From Pseudoneobacillus sp042683745 (GTDB lineage Bacteria; Bacillota; Bacilli; Bacillales; Cytobacillaceae), in NCBI RefSeq assembly GCF_042683745.1, contig NZ_JBHUJX010000025.1, positions 372,001 through 436,000 of the forward strand: DNA of 64,000 bases. Reading direction: 5' to 3'. The stretch's first letter is position 1; each line of letters starts with the position of its first letter. The translations under genes and the position numbers were made by a program. Below the pieces are notes generated by a model. The model had not been told where the DNA came from, made no database searches, and saw nothing but the letters and a program-made list of their open reading frames with translations. Of this stretch, positions 43,085 through 52,289 are shown one piece after another.

Positions 43085-43350
43085 AAGCAGAAGTGATGAA
43101 TAAGACCAGTAGATGGACAATGACGAAAGAGAGTGAAACTAGGGAACCTGCTGAAAGGTTTCACCGTCCTCTTATCTATCGAACCTACCTTATGAGCTGT
43201 CAGGCAAACCTGACCGTGTCTCCGACGTTAATGGATTAAGAAGCATCTTTCTAGTGAAACGGACACGTTTCATATCAGAAGATGAATGAAGGTGGTACCA
43301 CGGGAGCTAAGACCTTTCGTCCTTTTTACGGACGAAGGGTCTTTTTATTT
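43085..43350 (+). ncRNA. T-box riboswitch with proline (CCU) specifier upstream of proI
   Basis: The leader has the T-box features in order: a long stem I starting near 43089, a specifier region GAA-CCT-ACC (CCT at 43184-43186), the T-box sequence AAGGTGGTACCACGG (43289-43303), and a terminator (AAGACC...TTCGTCC / GGACGAAGGGTCTT, then T5). A CCU specifier reads tRNA-Pro, matching the downstream proline gene. Uncharged tRNA-Pro would switch the terminator to an antiterminator through TGGT pairing with ACCA. The specifier call is from position and neighbouring bases, not from a folded model. Confidence 0.9.
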
Positions 43351-43381
43351 TTCACAAAAAATGAACCAGGAGGAGATGGAA

Positions 43382-44212
43382 GTGAAAAAGATTGCAATCA
43401 TTGGTGCTGGTTCGATAGCTGAGGCATTAATCTCAGGAATGGTTGATCATCACTTTATTGATCGTAGAAATATATGGATTACCAACCGTAGCGATAGCTT
43501 GAAACTGGAGAAGCTTCAAGGAGAATTTCAAATTAATACGACGTATGATTTATTTGATTTAATGACAGGAGCAGACATCGTAATACTTACAATGAAGCCC
43601 AAGGATGCAGGTAGCGCGATAGAAATGATAAAACCATTTCTGACAGAGAAAATGTTAATGGTATCCGTTCTTGCAGGAGTTTCACTTCAAACAATTGAAG
43701 AACTTGCTGAACGTCCATTAGCGATTATAAGAGCCATGCCGAACACGTCCGCAGCCATCGGCAAGTCCGCAACAGCATTAGCTTATAATACACACTCTAC
43801 TTTAGAGCAAGTGGAATGTGTGAAAAAAATGTTTGATACGATTGGTTTAACTCGATTTGTTGAAGAAGCTCAGCTTGATGCCGTAACTGGTCTTTCTGGA
43901 AGTGGTCCTGCTTATTTTTATTATCTTGTAGAGGCTATGGAGAAAAGTGCTGTGGAAATCGGCCTGGAGCCAAAACTAGCCAAAGAGTTGATTGTTCAAA
44001 CTTTATTGGGGACTGCTGAAATGCTAACAAAATCACAAAAACCGTCCTACCAGCTTCGCCGAGAAGTCACAAGCCCAGGCGGAACAACCGAAGCAGGAAT
44101 CCGAGTACTAGAGCAATACAACGTACAAGAAGCCTTCATCACATGCATCATCGAAGCAACCAACCAATCAAAAAAACTCGGAACCGAATTCAAATCCACT
44201 TTGCCACATTAA
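43382..44212 (+). CDS. proI: Pyrroline-5-carboxylate reductase ProI
   Basis: A 276-residue P5C reductase. The N-terminal Rossmann motif is IAIIGAGSIAEALISG; later blocks are RAMPNTSAAIGKSATALA and the signature LSGSGPAYFYYLVEAMEKSAVEIGL with REVTSPGGTTEAGI. It makes proline from P5C. The GTG at 43382 follows AGGAGG by 8 bases; the ATG at 43375 is too close to that site, and a longer frame from 43286 lies inside the T-box. Proline-dependent control by the T-box is expected. B. subtilis has paralogues (proG, proH, proI); the place next to yqjP fits proI. Confidence 0.93.
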   Translation: MKKIAIIGAGSIAEALISGMVDHHFIDRRNIWITNRSDSLKLEKLQGEFQINTTYDLFDLMTGADIVILTMKPKDAGSAIEMIKPFLTEKMLMVSVLAGVSLQTIEELAERPLAIIRAMPNTSAAIGKSATALAYNTHSTLEQVECVKKMFDTIGLTRFVEEAQLDAVTGLSGSGPAYFYYLVEAMEKSAVEIGLEPKLAKELIVQTLLGTAEMLTKSQKPSYQLRREVTSPGGTTEAGIRVLEQYNVQEAFITCIIEATNQSKKLGTEFKSTLPH

Positions 44213-44251
44213 CGCACCGGGGGTCAGTCCCCCGGTGCGTTAATGCGGCAA
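44201..44251. repeat. REP-like palindrome, copy 2
   Basis: Sixteen perfect base pairs (ATTAACGCACCGGGGG / CCCCCGGTGCGTTAAT, loop TCAGT) are extended by an outer TTTGCC / GGCAAA after one A/C mismatch. It includes the proI stop codon and may serve as its terminator. Confidence 0.85.
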
Positions 44252-44345
44252 AGCGTTTTATAAGTTGTCTTAGTTCGCTATTTTTTCTTTAATTGTTATA
44301 ATGAAAAAGAAAATTTAGTATAACGAAATAAAGGAGGAGTTTTTT

Positions 44346-45368
44346 ATGTCAATGACTAAGCTTTTTACTCCGTATACGATTAAGGATATGACTTTGAAAA
44401 ACCGTATTGTTATGGCGCCAATGTGTATGTACTCCAGTCATAATGAAGATGGCAAAGTAGAGAACTGGCACTACACTCACTACGTCAGTCGCGCTGTTGG
44501 CCAAGTTGGTTTAATTATATTAGAAGCTACAGCAGTCACCCCACAAGGGAGAATCTCTCCCCAGGATTTAGGAATATGGAGTGATGATCATATCGACGGT
44601 CTTAGCAAGCTCGTTCAATTAATAAAAGAGCATGGAGCTGCTACCGGAATTCAGATCGCTCATGCTGGACGTAAAGCAGTGCTTGAAGGTGAAATTATTG
44701 CCCCTTCCTCTCTTCCATTCAATGACAAAATGAAGACACCAAAAGAAATGAGTAAAGAAGATATTACAATAACGGTAGAAGCCTTTAAAGCAGGAGCAGA
44801 ACGAGCGAAAAAAGCTGGATTCGATGTGATTGAAATTCATGGGGCACATGGATATTTAATTAACGAGTTCCTCTCACCGCTTTCCAATCAACGAAATGAC
44901 GAATATGGTGGTTCAGCAGAAAATCGATATCGTTTCCTTCGAGAGGTTATTGAAGCCGTTAAAACTGTTTGGAATGGGCCTTTATTTGTCCGTGTATCTG
45001 CAAATGACTACCACGATGGAGGTTTAACTCCGGAAGATTATGTTACATATAGCCTTTGGATGAAGGAACAAGGGGTGGACCTAATCGATGTTAGCTCAGG
45101 TGCAGTCGTTCCAGCAGCAATACATGTTTATCCTGGCTATCAGGTAAAATTTGCTGAAAAAATTAGAGAAGAAGCTCAAATTCCAACGGGGGCAGTTGGC
45201 CTCATAACAACCGGTATACAAGCAGAAGAAATTTTACAAAATGAACGCGCTGATCTAATCTTTATCGCAAGAGAGCTGTTAAGAGATCCGTATTGGCCAC
45301 GAACTGCAGCAAAAGAGCTTGGGACGAAAATCGAAAGTCCGAATCAATATGAGCGGGGTTGGCTTTAA
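44346..45368 (+). CDS. namA: NADPH dehydrogenase NamA (YqjM, old yellow enzyme)
   Basis: A 340-residue FMN-dependent old yellow enzyme. It shows the YqjM-type N-terminus with the redox-tuning cysteine (MAPMCMYSSHNEDGKVENWH), IQIAHAGRKA, the active-site HGAHGYLINEFLSP and SNQRNDEYGGSAENR, and the late ARELLRDPYWP. It reduces activated alkenes and nitro compounds with NADPH. GGAGGAG lies 7 bases before the ATG. The neighbours proI and rnz are as in B. subtilis. Confidence 0.95.
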   Translation: MSMTKLFTPYTIKDMTLKNRIVMAPMCMYSSHNEDGKVENWHYTHYVSRAVGQVGLIILEATAVTPQGRISPQDLGIWSDDHIDGLSKLVQLIKEHGAATGIQIAHAGRKAVLEGEIIAPSSLPFNDKMKTPKEMSKEDITITVEAFKAGAERAKKAGFDVIEIHGAHGYLINEFLSPLSNQRNDEYGGSAENRYRFLREVIEAVKTVWNGPLFVRVSANDYHDGGLTPEDYVTYSLWMKEQGVDLIDVSSGAVVPAAIHVYPGYQVKFAEKIREEAQIPTGAVGLITTGIQAEEILQNERADLIFIARELLRDPYWPRTAAKELGTKIESPNQYERGWL

Positions 45369-45418
45369 AAAACAATAAAAAGACTCCACACTTTATAAGT
45401 GAATTGGAGTCTTTCTTT

Positions 45419-46339
45419 CTATATCAAAAATTCTTTAAAATCCTCCACTACTTCCGAATTGGCAAAAACCTCTTTCGCCTCTTTTTCTAACATTAAAACT
45501 GATTCTCGATCATAACGCGAACTAATATGGGTCAAATAGAGTTTCCCCACCTGTGCTTTAGCAGCAATTTCAGCAGCCTGCCCAGTCGTTGAATGGTAAT
45601 AATCATAGGCTAGTTGCTCATCATCTTTCGCAAATGTCGCTTCATGAACAAGAACATCAGCATTTTTAGCAAGTACAAGCGCATTATCACATTTCCTTGT
45701 ATCTCCTAAAATAGTGACGACACGCCCTTTTTGCGCCTCACCAAGAAATTCGGAAGCTTCAATCATCTCCCCATTCTCTAACAAAACAGATTCTCCTTCT
45801 TTAATTTTTCGATAAAGAGGACCTGGCTGAATTCCCATTTGTAATAGCTTGTCTACTAATAGTGTCCCTGGTTTGTCCTTTTCAACAACACGAAAGCCGT
45901 AAGAAGGAATCCCATGCTCTAAAAGCTTTGCTTTAACAATAAACTGCTCATCTTCAAAAATCACGCCATCCCCTATTTCAACCACCTTTAGGGGATACTT
46001 TAAATACGTCTGGCTGACCTCTAAACTAATGCGAATGTACTCTTCGATTCCCTTAGGACCATATACCGTTAATTCCGTTTCCCCTCCTTGAAAGGATCGA
46101 CTCGCAAGAAGCCCGGGCAGACCATAAATATGATCACCATGCATATGCGTAATAAAGATTTTCTCTAGACGTCGTGGTTTAATTGGGGTATGTAAAATTT
46201 GATGCTGGGTCGCTTCCCCACAGTCAAAAAGCCATATAGAACCTCTTTCTTCTAAAAGCTTTAAGGCGATCGAAGTCACATTTCGATGTTTGGCAGGAAT
46301 TCCAGCACCTGTTCCTAAAAAAAACAGCTTCACTCTCAT
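45419..46339 (-). CDS. rnz: Ribonuclease Z
   Basis: A 306-residue tRNase Z. FLGTGAGIPAKHRNVTSIAL opens the beta-lactamase fold; zinc ligands are in ITHMHGDHIYGLPG (HxHxDH), ILGDTRKCDN and YLTHISSRY, and HSTTGQAAEIAAK is the family HST motif. It trims the 3' extension of tRNA precursors that lack an encoded CCA. It is convergent with namA and divergent from zwf, the same order as B. subtilis. Confidence 0.96.
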   Translation of the reverse strand: MRVKLFFLGTGAGIPAKHRNVTSIALKLLEERGSIWLFDCGEATQHQILHTPIKPRRLEKIFITHMHGDHIYGLPGLLASRSFQGGETELTVYGPKGIEEYIRISLEVSQTYLKYPLKVVEIGDGVIFEDEQFIVKAKLLEHGIPSYGFRVVEKDKPGTLLVDKLLQMGIQPGPLYRKIKEGESVLLENGEMIEASEFLGEAQKGRVVTILGDTRKCDNALVLAKNADVLVHEATFAKDDEQLAYDYYHSTTGQAAEIAAKAQVGKLYLTHISSRYDRESVLMLEKEAKEVFANSEVVEDFKEFLI

Positions 46340-46591
46340 CCATCTCCTTTATATAGTAAGAATTCGAGGCAAACATCGAATTCTCATTTACAACTAATAT
46401 AACATAATTTATACAATTCTCTCTTTCAGAAAACAAATCGTGGGAATACTGGATAGTCTTTTACACTTCTTCGAAAGCTAAGGAAAGAAACTAAAATTTG
46501 CGCATTTCTTGTCGAAACGATAAAATTTAATATTGGTTTGATCTTTTTTATTAATTCATTTATATCAATTACATAAAGTGAGGTACTAATC

Positions 46592-48094
46592 GTGACACAT
46601 AAAGAAAAACCAACAGCTTTGATTATGATTTTTGGAGCAACAGGGGACTTAGCTAATCGCAAACTATTTCCATCTCTCTATCAATTGTTTATAAAAGGCA
46701 AGCTATCAGAGCGTTTTGCGGTAATAGGAGTTGCCCGAAGAACACTGACTACAGAACAATTCCAAACAAATGTAAAAGAATCCATTTCTACATTCTTAGG
46801 AACGACAGAAAAAATTGATGAATTTATCTCCCATTTCTATTACCAATCACATGATATTGCTGATCCAAGCTCCTATGCTGTACTGAAAAGTCTTGCAAAA
46901 GAACTTGACAATCATTACAACTTAGAAGGAAATCGCATCTTCTATTTAGCGATGGCTCCAGAATTTTTCGGTCAAATTGCCGAACATTTGAAATCAGACG
47001 GTTTAACAGATGTAAACGGATTTAAACGTTTAGTCATCGAAAAACCGTTCGGTCATAGTTTAGACACGGCAAACACGTTAAATGATCAAATCAGAAAAGC
47101 TTTTTCAGAAAATGAAATCTACCGAATTGACCATTATTTAGGAAAGGAAATGGTACAAAATATCGAAGTCATTCGATTTGCCAATGCCATTTTCGAACCA
47201 CTTTGGAATAATCGATATATTTCAAACATACAGGTTACATCTAGTGAAACGCTAGGAGTAGAGGAACGCGGACGTTATTATGAAAATAGTGGGGCTTTAA
47301 GAGATATGGTTCAAAACCATATGCTACAAATGGTTGCGTTACTAGCAATGGAACCACCAATTAAATTAACGACAGATGAAATCCGTTCAGAAAAGGTGAA
47401 AGCACTTCGAGCGATGAGACCTTTTGAACACGAAGAAGTGGGACAATATTTTGTTCGTGGACAGTATGGAAAAGGAATCATAAAAGAAGAAAATGTTCCC
47501 TCTTATAGGGAAGAAAATATGGTTGACCCACAATCGAATACCGAGACATTTGTATCTGGAAAGCTGATGATTGATAATTTCCGTTGGGCTGGTGTGCCTT
47601 TTTATATAAGAACTGGCAAACGAATGACAGCGAAATCAACCAAAATCGTCGTTCAATTTAAAGATATCCCAATGAATCTTTATTATAAAACAGATCAAAC
47701 ATTAAGCCCTAACCTCCTTGTTATCCATATTCAACCAGAAGAAGGAATTACATTATATTTAAATGCCAAAAAATCCGGTCAAAAAATGGATGCGACACCA
47801 ATCAAACTAAATTTTGCTAATAAAGGTGTAGACGCTATGAATACTCCTGAAGCATATGAAACTCTTTTGTTTGATTGTATGCGCGGCGATGCAACAAACT
47901 TTACCCATTGGGACGAAGTGGCTCTTTCTTGGGCATTTGTTGATAAAATATCACAAGTATGGGAAAACGAAAAGGAACAGAGCTTTCCAAACTATGAATC
48001 AGGTTCAATGGGACCAAAAGCATCAGATGATTTACTAGAAAAAGACGGATTCTTCTGGTGGCCAATTACGGACTTAGACGTCGAAAAATGTTAA
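46592..48094 (+). CDS. zwf: Glucose-6-phosphate 1-dehydrogenase
   Basis: A 500-residue enzyme. The NADP motif is FGATGDLANRKLFPSLY, the substrate signature RIDHYLGKE is present, and FYIRTGKRM and the C-terminal SWAFVDKI blocks are intact. It is the first step of the oxidative pentose phosphate pathway. The GTG at 46592 follows GAGGT. In B. subtilis gndA follows zwf; here a cyclase-family gene follows after 17 bases instead. Confidence 0.95.
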   Translation: MTHKEKPTALIMIFGATGDLANRKLFPSLYQLFIKGKLSERFAVIGVARRTLTTEQFQTNVKESISTFLGTTEKIDEFISHFYYQSHDIADPSSYAVLKSLAKELDNHYNLEGNRIFYLAMAPEFFGQIAEHLKSDGLTDVNGFKRLVIEKPFGHSLDTANTLNDQIRKAFSENEIYRIDHYLGKEMVQNIEVIRFANAIFEPLWNNRYISNIQVTSSETLGVEERGRYYENSGALRDMVQNHMLQMVALLAMEPPIKLTTDEIRSEKVKALRAMRPFEHEEVGQYFVRGQYGKGIIKEENVPSYREENMVDPQSNTETFVSGKLMIDNFRWAGVPFYIRTGKRMTAKSTKIVVQFKDIPMNLYYKTDQTLSPNLLVIHIQPEEGITLYLNAKKSGQKMDATPIKLNFANKGVDAMNTPEAYETLLFDCMRGDATNFTHWDEVALSWAFVDKISQVWENEKEQSFPNYESGSMGPKASDDLLEKDGFFWWPITDLDVEKC

Positions 48095-48111
48095 AAATGG
48101 GAGATATTCAA

Positions 48112-48732
48112 ATGAAAATTATTGATATTACAGCACCTATTTTTGAAGGAATGCCTGTTTATAAAAACAAGCCTGAAAAACAACCAAAAATCGAAACGGT
48201 TACAAATGCGCACGTCACCGAATCACGAATTAGTCTAGATGTTCATACGGGAACACATGTTGACGCCCCTCTTCATATGATGAATGATGGAAAAACAATC
48301 GAAACACTTCCGATTGAAAGACTCGTTCGATCCTGCAAAGTGTTTGATTTAACAAGCGCTTCTGAAAAAATTACAAAAGAGGATATTAAAGATTTGTCAA
48401 TCAATCAAGGTGACTTTATTCTCTTTAAAACCAAGAATTCGTATGATGACCAGTTTAATTTCGAATTTATTTATGTAGCAGAAGATGCTGCTGAATACTT
48501 GGCTGAAATTGGCATAAGCGGCGTCGGCATCGATGCCCTTGGTATTGAACGTGCCCAAGAAGGTCACCCAACCCATCGTGCGCTAATGGGTAAAGATATT
48601 ATCATTATTGAAGGAATTCGATTAAAAGAGGTTGAAGCTGGAGAATATTTCATGGTTGCTGCCCCACTCAAACTTCAAGGCGTCGATGCATCACCGGCAA
48701 GAATACTCTTACTGGACGGACTTAACAAATAA
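48112..48732 (+). CDS. Cyclase-family metal hydrolase (kynurenine formamidase-like)
   Basis: A 206-residue protein of the cyclase/KynB-like family. The metal motif is HTGTHVDAPLHM (HxGTHxDxP), with GDFILFKTKN and GVGIDALGIERAQ as further family blocks. Family members hydrolyse cyclic or N-formyl amides; the substrate here is unknown. The ATG at 48112 follows GGGAGA and lies 17 bases after zwf, so it is probably co-transcribed, an unexpected partner for a sugar phosphate dehydrogenase. Confidence 0.88.
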   Translation: MKIIDITAPIFEGMPVYKNKPEKQPKIETVTNAHVTESRISLDVHTGTHVDAPLHMMNDGKTIETLPIERLVRSCKVFDLTSASEKITKEDIKDLSINQGDFILFKTKNSYDDQFNFEFIYVAEDAAEYLAEIGISGVGIDALGIERAQEGHPTHRALMGKDIIIIEGIRLKEVEAGEYFMVAAPLKLQGVDASPARILLLDGLNK

Positions 48733-48735
48733 ATG

Positions 48736-48781
48736 AAAAGGGGAAGATGTTACACGATCGTGTCATCCTCCCCTCTTTTTT
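48736..48781 (+). terminator. Terminator of the zwf-cyclase operon
   Basis: A long stem GGGGA-GATG-ACACGA / TCGTGT-ATC-TCCCC is followed by a T run. Confidence 0.85.
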
Positions 48782-48785
48782 ATAT

Positions 48786-48898
48786 CCAGCTCCAGCGCCT
48801 AGCCCCTAGAGGTCAAATGTTCGGCACCCAAAAAGTCAAAGAACGACTTTCCGGGTGCCGAAGCATTTGCTTGTCGGGGCTGATCAAGGCGCTTCCGT
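48786..48898. repeat. Foldback repeat, family A (short variant)
   Basis: The tip hairpin at 48822-48861 has arms CGGCACCC...AAAAAGTC and GACTTT...GGGTGCCG. CGGGGCTGATCAAGGCGC and GCGCCTAGCCCC outer modules are kept. It abuts the polY1 stop codon. Confidence 0.8.
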
Positions 48899-48899
48899 T

Positions 48900-50144
48900 T
48901 TATTGTAAAAAATCCCGATTAAAACTAGTAAACGTCCCTGCTTGATTCTTTTGAATCTCCTTTTCACTCGCTTGTTCAATTATATTTTTTCCATACTTTT
49001 CTTTCAACATTGCCACCGTTTGAATAAGTGGCTCTTTTTTTGCTTCTTTTTCATAAGAAAATAAATCGAGTTGCTTGAAGGCATGATCGTGATCAGTTAA
49101 ATCCGTTGAAGTGATCCCTAAAAGGCGAATGGGATCTCCATTCCAATGTTTTAAAAATAAGTTTTTTGCACTTACGAAAATCTCTTCCTGTTTAAAAAAT
49201 GGATTAGCCATTTTCTTACTTCTAGTGATCGTTTTACGATCTTTAAAACGAATGGTAATTCCTATCGTTGTGGCAACCACTTTCTTTCTTTTCATCCGAA
49301 TTGAAACCGTTTCTGCAAGTTTATCCAACACACGAAATAATTCCTGTTGATTGGTAGTATCTTTAGGAAGTGTCGTCGAATTACCAATTGATTTAAACTC
49401 ATCAACTGCTTCTGGATCTACTACTCTCTGATCCTTTCCATTTGCTCTTTCTTTCATACGAATACCGTTAATTCCTAACAAAGCTTTCAACTGAATATCA
49501 TTAGCTATCGCTAAGTCGCCAACAGTATGTATGCCAATTGTTTTTAATTTCTCTGCTGTTTTCTTGCCCACACCGTGCATTTCATTCGTAGGCAGTGGCC
49601 ATAGAACTGCTTTAATATCCCTTTTCCTAAGAACAGTGATTCCCATAGGTTTTTTCATATCAGAAGCTGTTTTTGCTAAAAATTTATTCGGCGCAATACC
49701 TATACTGCATGGTAGATCAAGCTCTTCTAAAATTTTTTTTTGTAATGTTTGAGCTATTTCTAAAGGACTGCCAAATCGATAGCTTTCTGTAATATCGACA
49801 TAGCCTTCATCAATTGAAACGGGTTCAACTAAGTCGGAGTATTGACGCAGAATTTCGAACATCTGTAATGATGCCGTCCGATAACGATCAAAGTTAGGCT
49901 TCATCATGATCAGATCAGGACACAGCTTCTTTGCTTCCCAAAGTGCCATCGTCGTTTTAACGCCAAACTTCCTTGCCTCATAGCTACATGTAATAATGAT
50001 GCCACGTCTTTCTTCAACATTTCCGGCAATTGCAAGTGGCTTTCCCTTTAAGGTAGGATCAAAAGCCATTTCAACAGAGGCATAAAAACTATTCATATCA
50101 ACATGTAAAATGACCCTACCATTTTTCGGATAAAACTCTTTCAT
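48900..50144 (-). CDS. polY1: DNA polymerase IV, PolY1 (YqjH, DinB type)
   Basis: A 414-residue Y-family polymerase of the DinB branch. Catalytic motifs are HVDMNSFYASVE and VSIDEGYVDIT; the thumb HhH is MHGVGKKTAEKLKTIGIHTVGDL. The C-terminus has a QLDLFSYE clamp-binding segment of QxxLF type. The ATG at 50144 (MKEFYPKNGRVILHVDMN) matches the B. subtilis PolY1 start and follows AGGAAGTG. It is the second Y-family polymerase in the window. It is a single gene divergent from pepF. Confidence 0.94.
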   Translation of the reverse strand: MKEFYPKNGRVILHVDMNSFYASVEMAFDPTLKGKPLAIAGNVEERRGIIITCSYEARKFGVKTTMALWEAKKLCPDLIMMKPNFDRYRTASLQMFEILRQYSDLVEPVSIDEGYVDITESYRFGSPLEIAQTLQKKILEELDLPCSIGIAPNKFLAKTASDMKKPMGITVLRKRDIKAVLWPLPTNEMHGVGKKTAEKLKTIGIHTVGDLAIANDIQLKALLGINGIRMKERANGKDQRVVDPEAVDEFKSIGNSTTLPKDTTNQQELFRVLDKLAETVSIRMKRKKVVATTIGITIRFKDRKTITRSKKMANPFFKQEEIFVSAKNLFLKHWNGDPIRLLGITSTDLTDHDHAFKQLDLFSYEKEAKKEPLIQTVAMLKEKYGKNIIEQASEKEIQKNQAGTFTSFNRDFLQ

Positions 50145-50338
50145 TACAGCCACTTCCTTTAACTTTTCATCACACATTTATTTTACCATACAGGAATACG
50201 ATGAAAAAATTTGAAATAGAATAGAAGGTCACTATTAATAGTGGCAAAATTCAAAATAATATACTATGATTAAAAGAAGAAATGATTTATAATTAGTTTT
50301 GCGAAATATTTGAAATACGAAATAATGGAGGGGTAAAA

Positions 50339-52150
50339 ATGACAACTACAGCAGAAAAACGCTATGTCCGTTCAGAAGTTCCTGAGCATTTAACTTGGAA
50401 GCTAGATGATTTATTTCCAACCTTCGAAAGCTGGGAAAAAGAATTAAAATCGATTGAGGCAGACCTTTCTACCGTAACACAATATAAAGGTACATTTGAA
50501 AGTGGAGCGAAAAGCTTTTGCGAATGCCTACTAGCTCAAGAAAAACTTCAGCAGCGATTAGTTCTTGTTGGTACTTATGCTAATTTAAGACAAACAGAAG
50601 ATGGCACAAATCCAGTCAACCAAGCCAACTCTTCCCAATTTGCTGCATTATTTACTAAGGTTAATGCATCACTCTCATTTATTTCGTCGGAAATTCTCTC
50701 TCTTCCAGAGGGGACTGTTGAGGCATACATAGATGAATTGACGGAACTTGCTCCTTTCCGCAAAAACTTAACCGAACTACTAGAATCAAAGAAACATAAA
50801 TTATCACCCGAAACAGAAGTTGCTTTAGCTTCATTAGGAGAAGTTCATGGAGCACCATATAAAATCTACGAAATGAGTAAGTCAGCAGATATGCAATTCT
50901 CTTCCTTCCAAGATGGAGAAGGAAATGAACTGCCTAACTCATTTGCTTTATTTGAAGATCGTTATGAATTTTCAGCAGACACAACCATTCGCCGAAACGC
51001 ATATGACTCATTCGTTTCAACATTAAAACAATATAAAAATACGTTTGCCACTACTTATGCAACAGAGGTAAAAAAACAAGTAGCGATGGCAAAATTAAGA
51101 AACTATGAATCTGTCACACATATGCTACTAGACCCGCAACAAGTATCGGTCGAGATGTATCATAATCAGCTTGATATCATTCAAAAAGAGTTAGCACCGC
51201 ATATGAGAAGATTTGCTAACTTAAAGAAACAAGTGTTAGGTTTAGATAAAATGTTATTCTGTGATTTAAAGGCACCTTTAGACCCTGATTTTAATCCAAA
51301 AACTACTTATGAAGAAGCAAGTAAAGTCATTTTAGAGTCTTTAAAGGTAATGGGGCCTGAATACGGCGAAATTATGGAAAAAGGATTGTCAGAAAGATGG
51401 GTAGACCTAGCTGATAATGTAGGTAAATCTACTGGTGCATTCTGCTCAAGCCCATATGGATCGCATCCATATATTTTAATCACTTGGACGGATACGATGC
51501 GTGGTGCATTTGTCCTTACCCATGAGCTTGGCCATGCTGGACATTTCTATCTTGCAAATAAAAATCAACGCATCTTTAATACAAGACCATCTACTTATTT
51601 TGTGGAGGCACCATCGACAATGAATGAGCTCCTATTAGGACAGCATTTATTGAAAAATACCGAAGATACACAAATGAAACGTTGGGTCATTCTTCAATTA
51701 CTGGGAACGTATTATCATAATTTTGTTACTCATTTACTTGAAGGTGAGTACCAACGTCAAGTTTATGCTCATGCTGAACAAGGAAAACCGTTAACTGCAA
51801 CAACTCTTTGTGATATTAAAGGAGATGTCCTGAAATCATTCTGGGGTGATTCTGTAGAAATCGATGAAGGTGCAAGCTTAACTTGGATGCGTCAACCACA
51901 TTATTATATGGGACTTTATCCATATACGTACTCTGCAGGACTTACAGCTTCCACAGCAGTTGCCCAAATGATTCAAGAAGAGGGGCAACCAGTTGTTGAT
52001 CGTTGGCTGGAAGTTTTAAAATCCGGTGGAACAATGAAACCGCAAGACTTATTGAAACATGCTGGTGTTGACATGACAAAACCAGATGCGATTAAGAAAG
52101 CTGTTTCTTTTGTTGGTTCATTAGTTGATGAATTAGAGCAATCCTATTAA
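50339..52150 (+). CDS. pepF: Oligoendopeptidase F
   Basis: A 603-residue M3B metallopeptidase. The zinc site is LTHELGHAGHF (HExxH), with the third ligand in EAPSTMNELLLG. The N-terminal oligopeptidase F domain (about 110-180) and the C-terminal substrate-binding histidine/tyrosine region (HYYMGLYPYTYSAGL) are intact. It degrades short peptides in the cytoplasm. GGAGGGG lies before the ATG. It stands alone, ending close to a repeat fragment. Confidence 0.95.
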   Translation: MTTTAEKRYVRSEVPEHLTWKLDDLFPTFESWEKELKSIEADLSTVTQYKGTFESGAKSFCECLLAQEKLQQRLVLVGTYANLRQTEDGTNPVNQANSSQFAALFTKVNASLSFISSEILSLPEGTVEAYIDELTELAPFRKNLTELLESKKHKLSPETEVALASLGEVHGAPYKIYEMSKSADMQFSSFQDGEGNELPNSFALFEDRYEFSADTTIRRNAYDSFVSTLKQYKNTFATTYATEVKKQVAMAKLRNYESVTHMLLDPQQVSVEMYHNQLDIIQKELAPHMRRFANLKKQVLGLDKMLFCDLKAPLDPDFNPKTTYEEASKVILESLKVMGPEYGEIMEKGLSERWVDLADNVGKSTGAFCSSPYGSHPYILITWTDTMRGAFVLTHELGHAGHFYLANKNQRIFNTRPSTYFVEAPSTMNELLLGQHLLKNTEDTQMKRWVILQLLGTYYHNFVTHLLEGEYQRQVYAHAEQGKPLTATTLCDIKGDVLKSFWGDSVEIDEGASLTWMRQPHYYMGLYPYTYSAGLTASTAVAQMIQEEGQPVVDRWLEVLKSGGTMKPQDLLKHAGVDMTKPDAIKKAVSFVGSLVDELEQSY

Positions 52151-52154
52151 GAAA

Positions 52155-52228
52155 AGCGCAAGGCGCCCGGAGCTGGACGTGGACTGTACAAGTTAGGAAG
52201 GTATCCACATCCGAGTATTTTATAGTTT
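52155..52228. repeat. Family A repeat tail fragment
   Basis: GGAGCTGGACGTGG followed by an ACAAGTTA...CATCCGAGTATTTTA tail closely matches 55217-55270. Only the outer arm and tail remain. Confidence 0.7.
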
Positions 52229-52241
52229 CTTTAACAATAAG

Positions 52242-52286
52242 AAAAAACACAAAGCGAAATTTCCATTCAGTCGCTTTGTGTTTTTT
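52242..52286. terminator. Bidirectional terminator between pepF and the DUF421 gene
   Basis: A 16-bp perfect stem AAAAAACACAAAGCGA / TCGCTTTGTGTTTTTT has a 13-base loop between convergent genes. Confidence 0.88.
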
Positions 52287-52289
52287 TGA

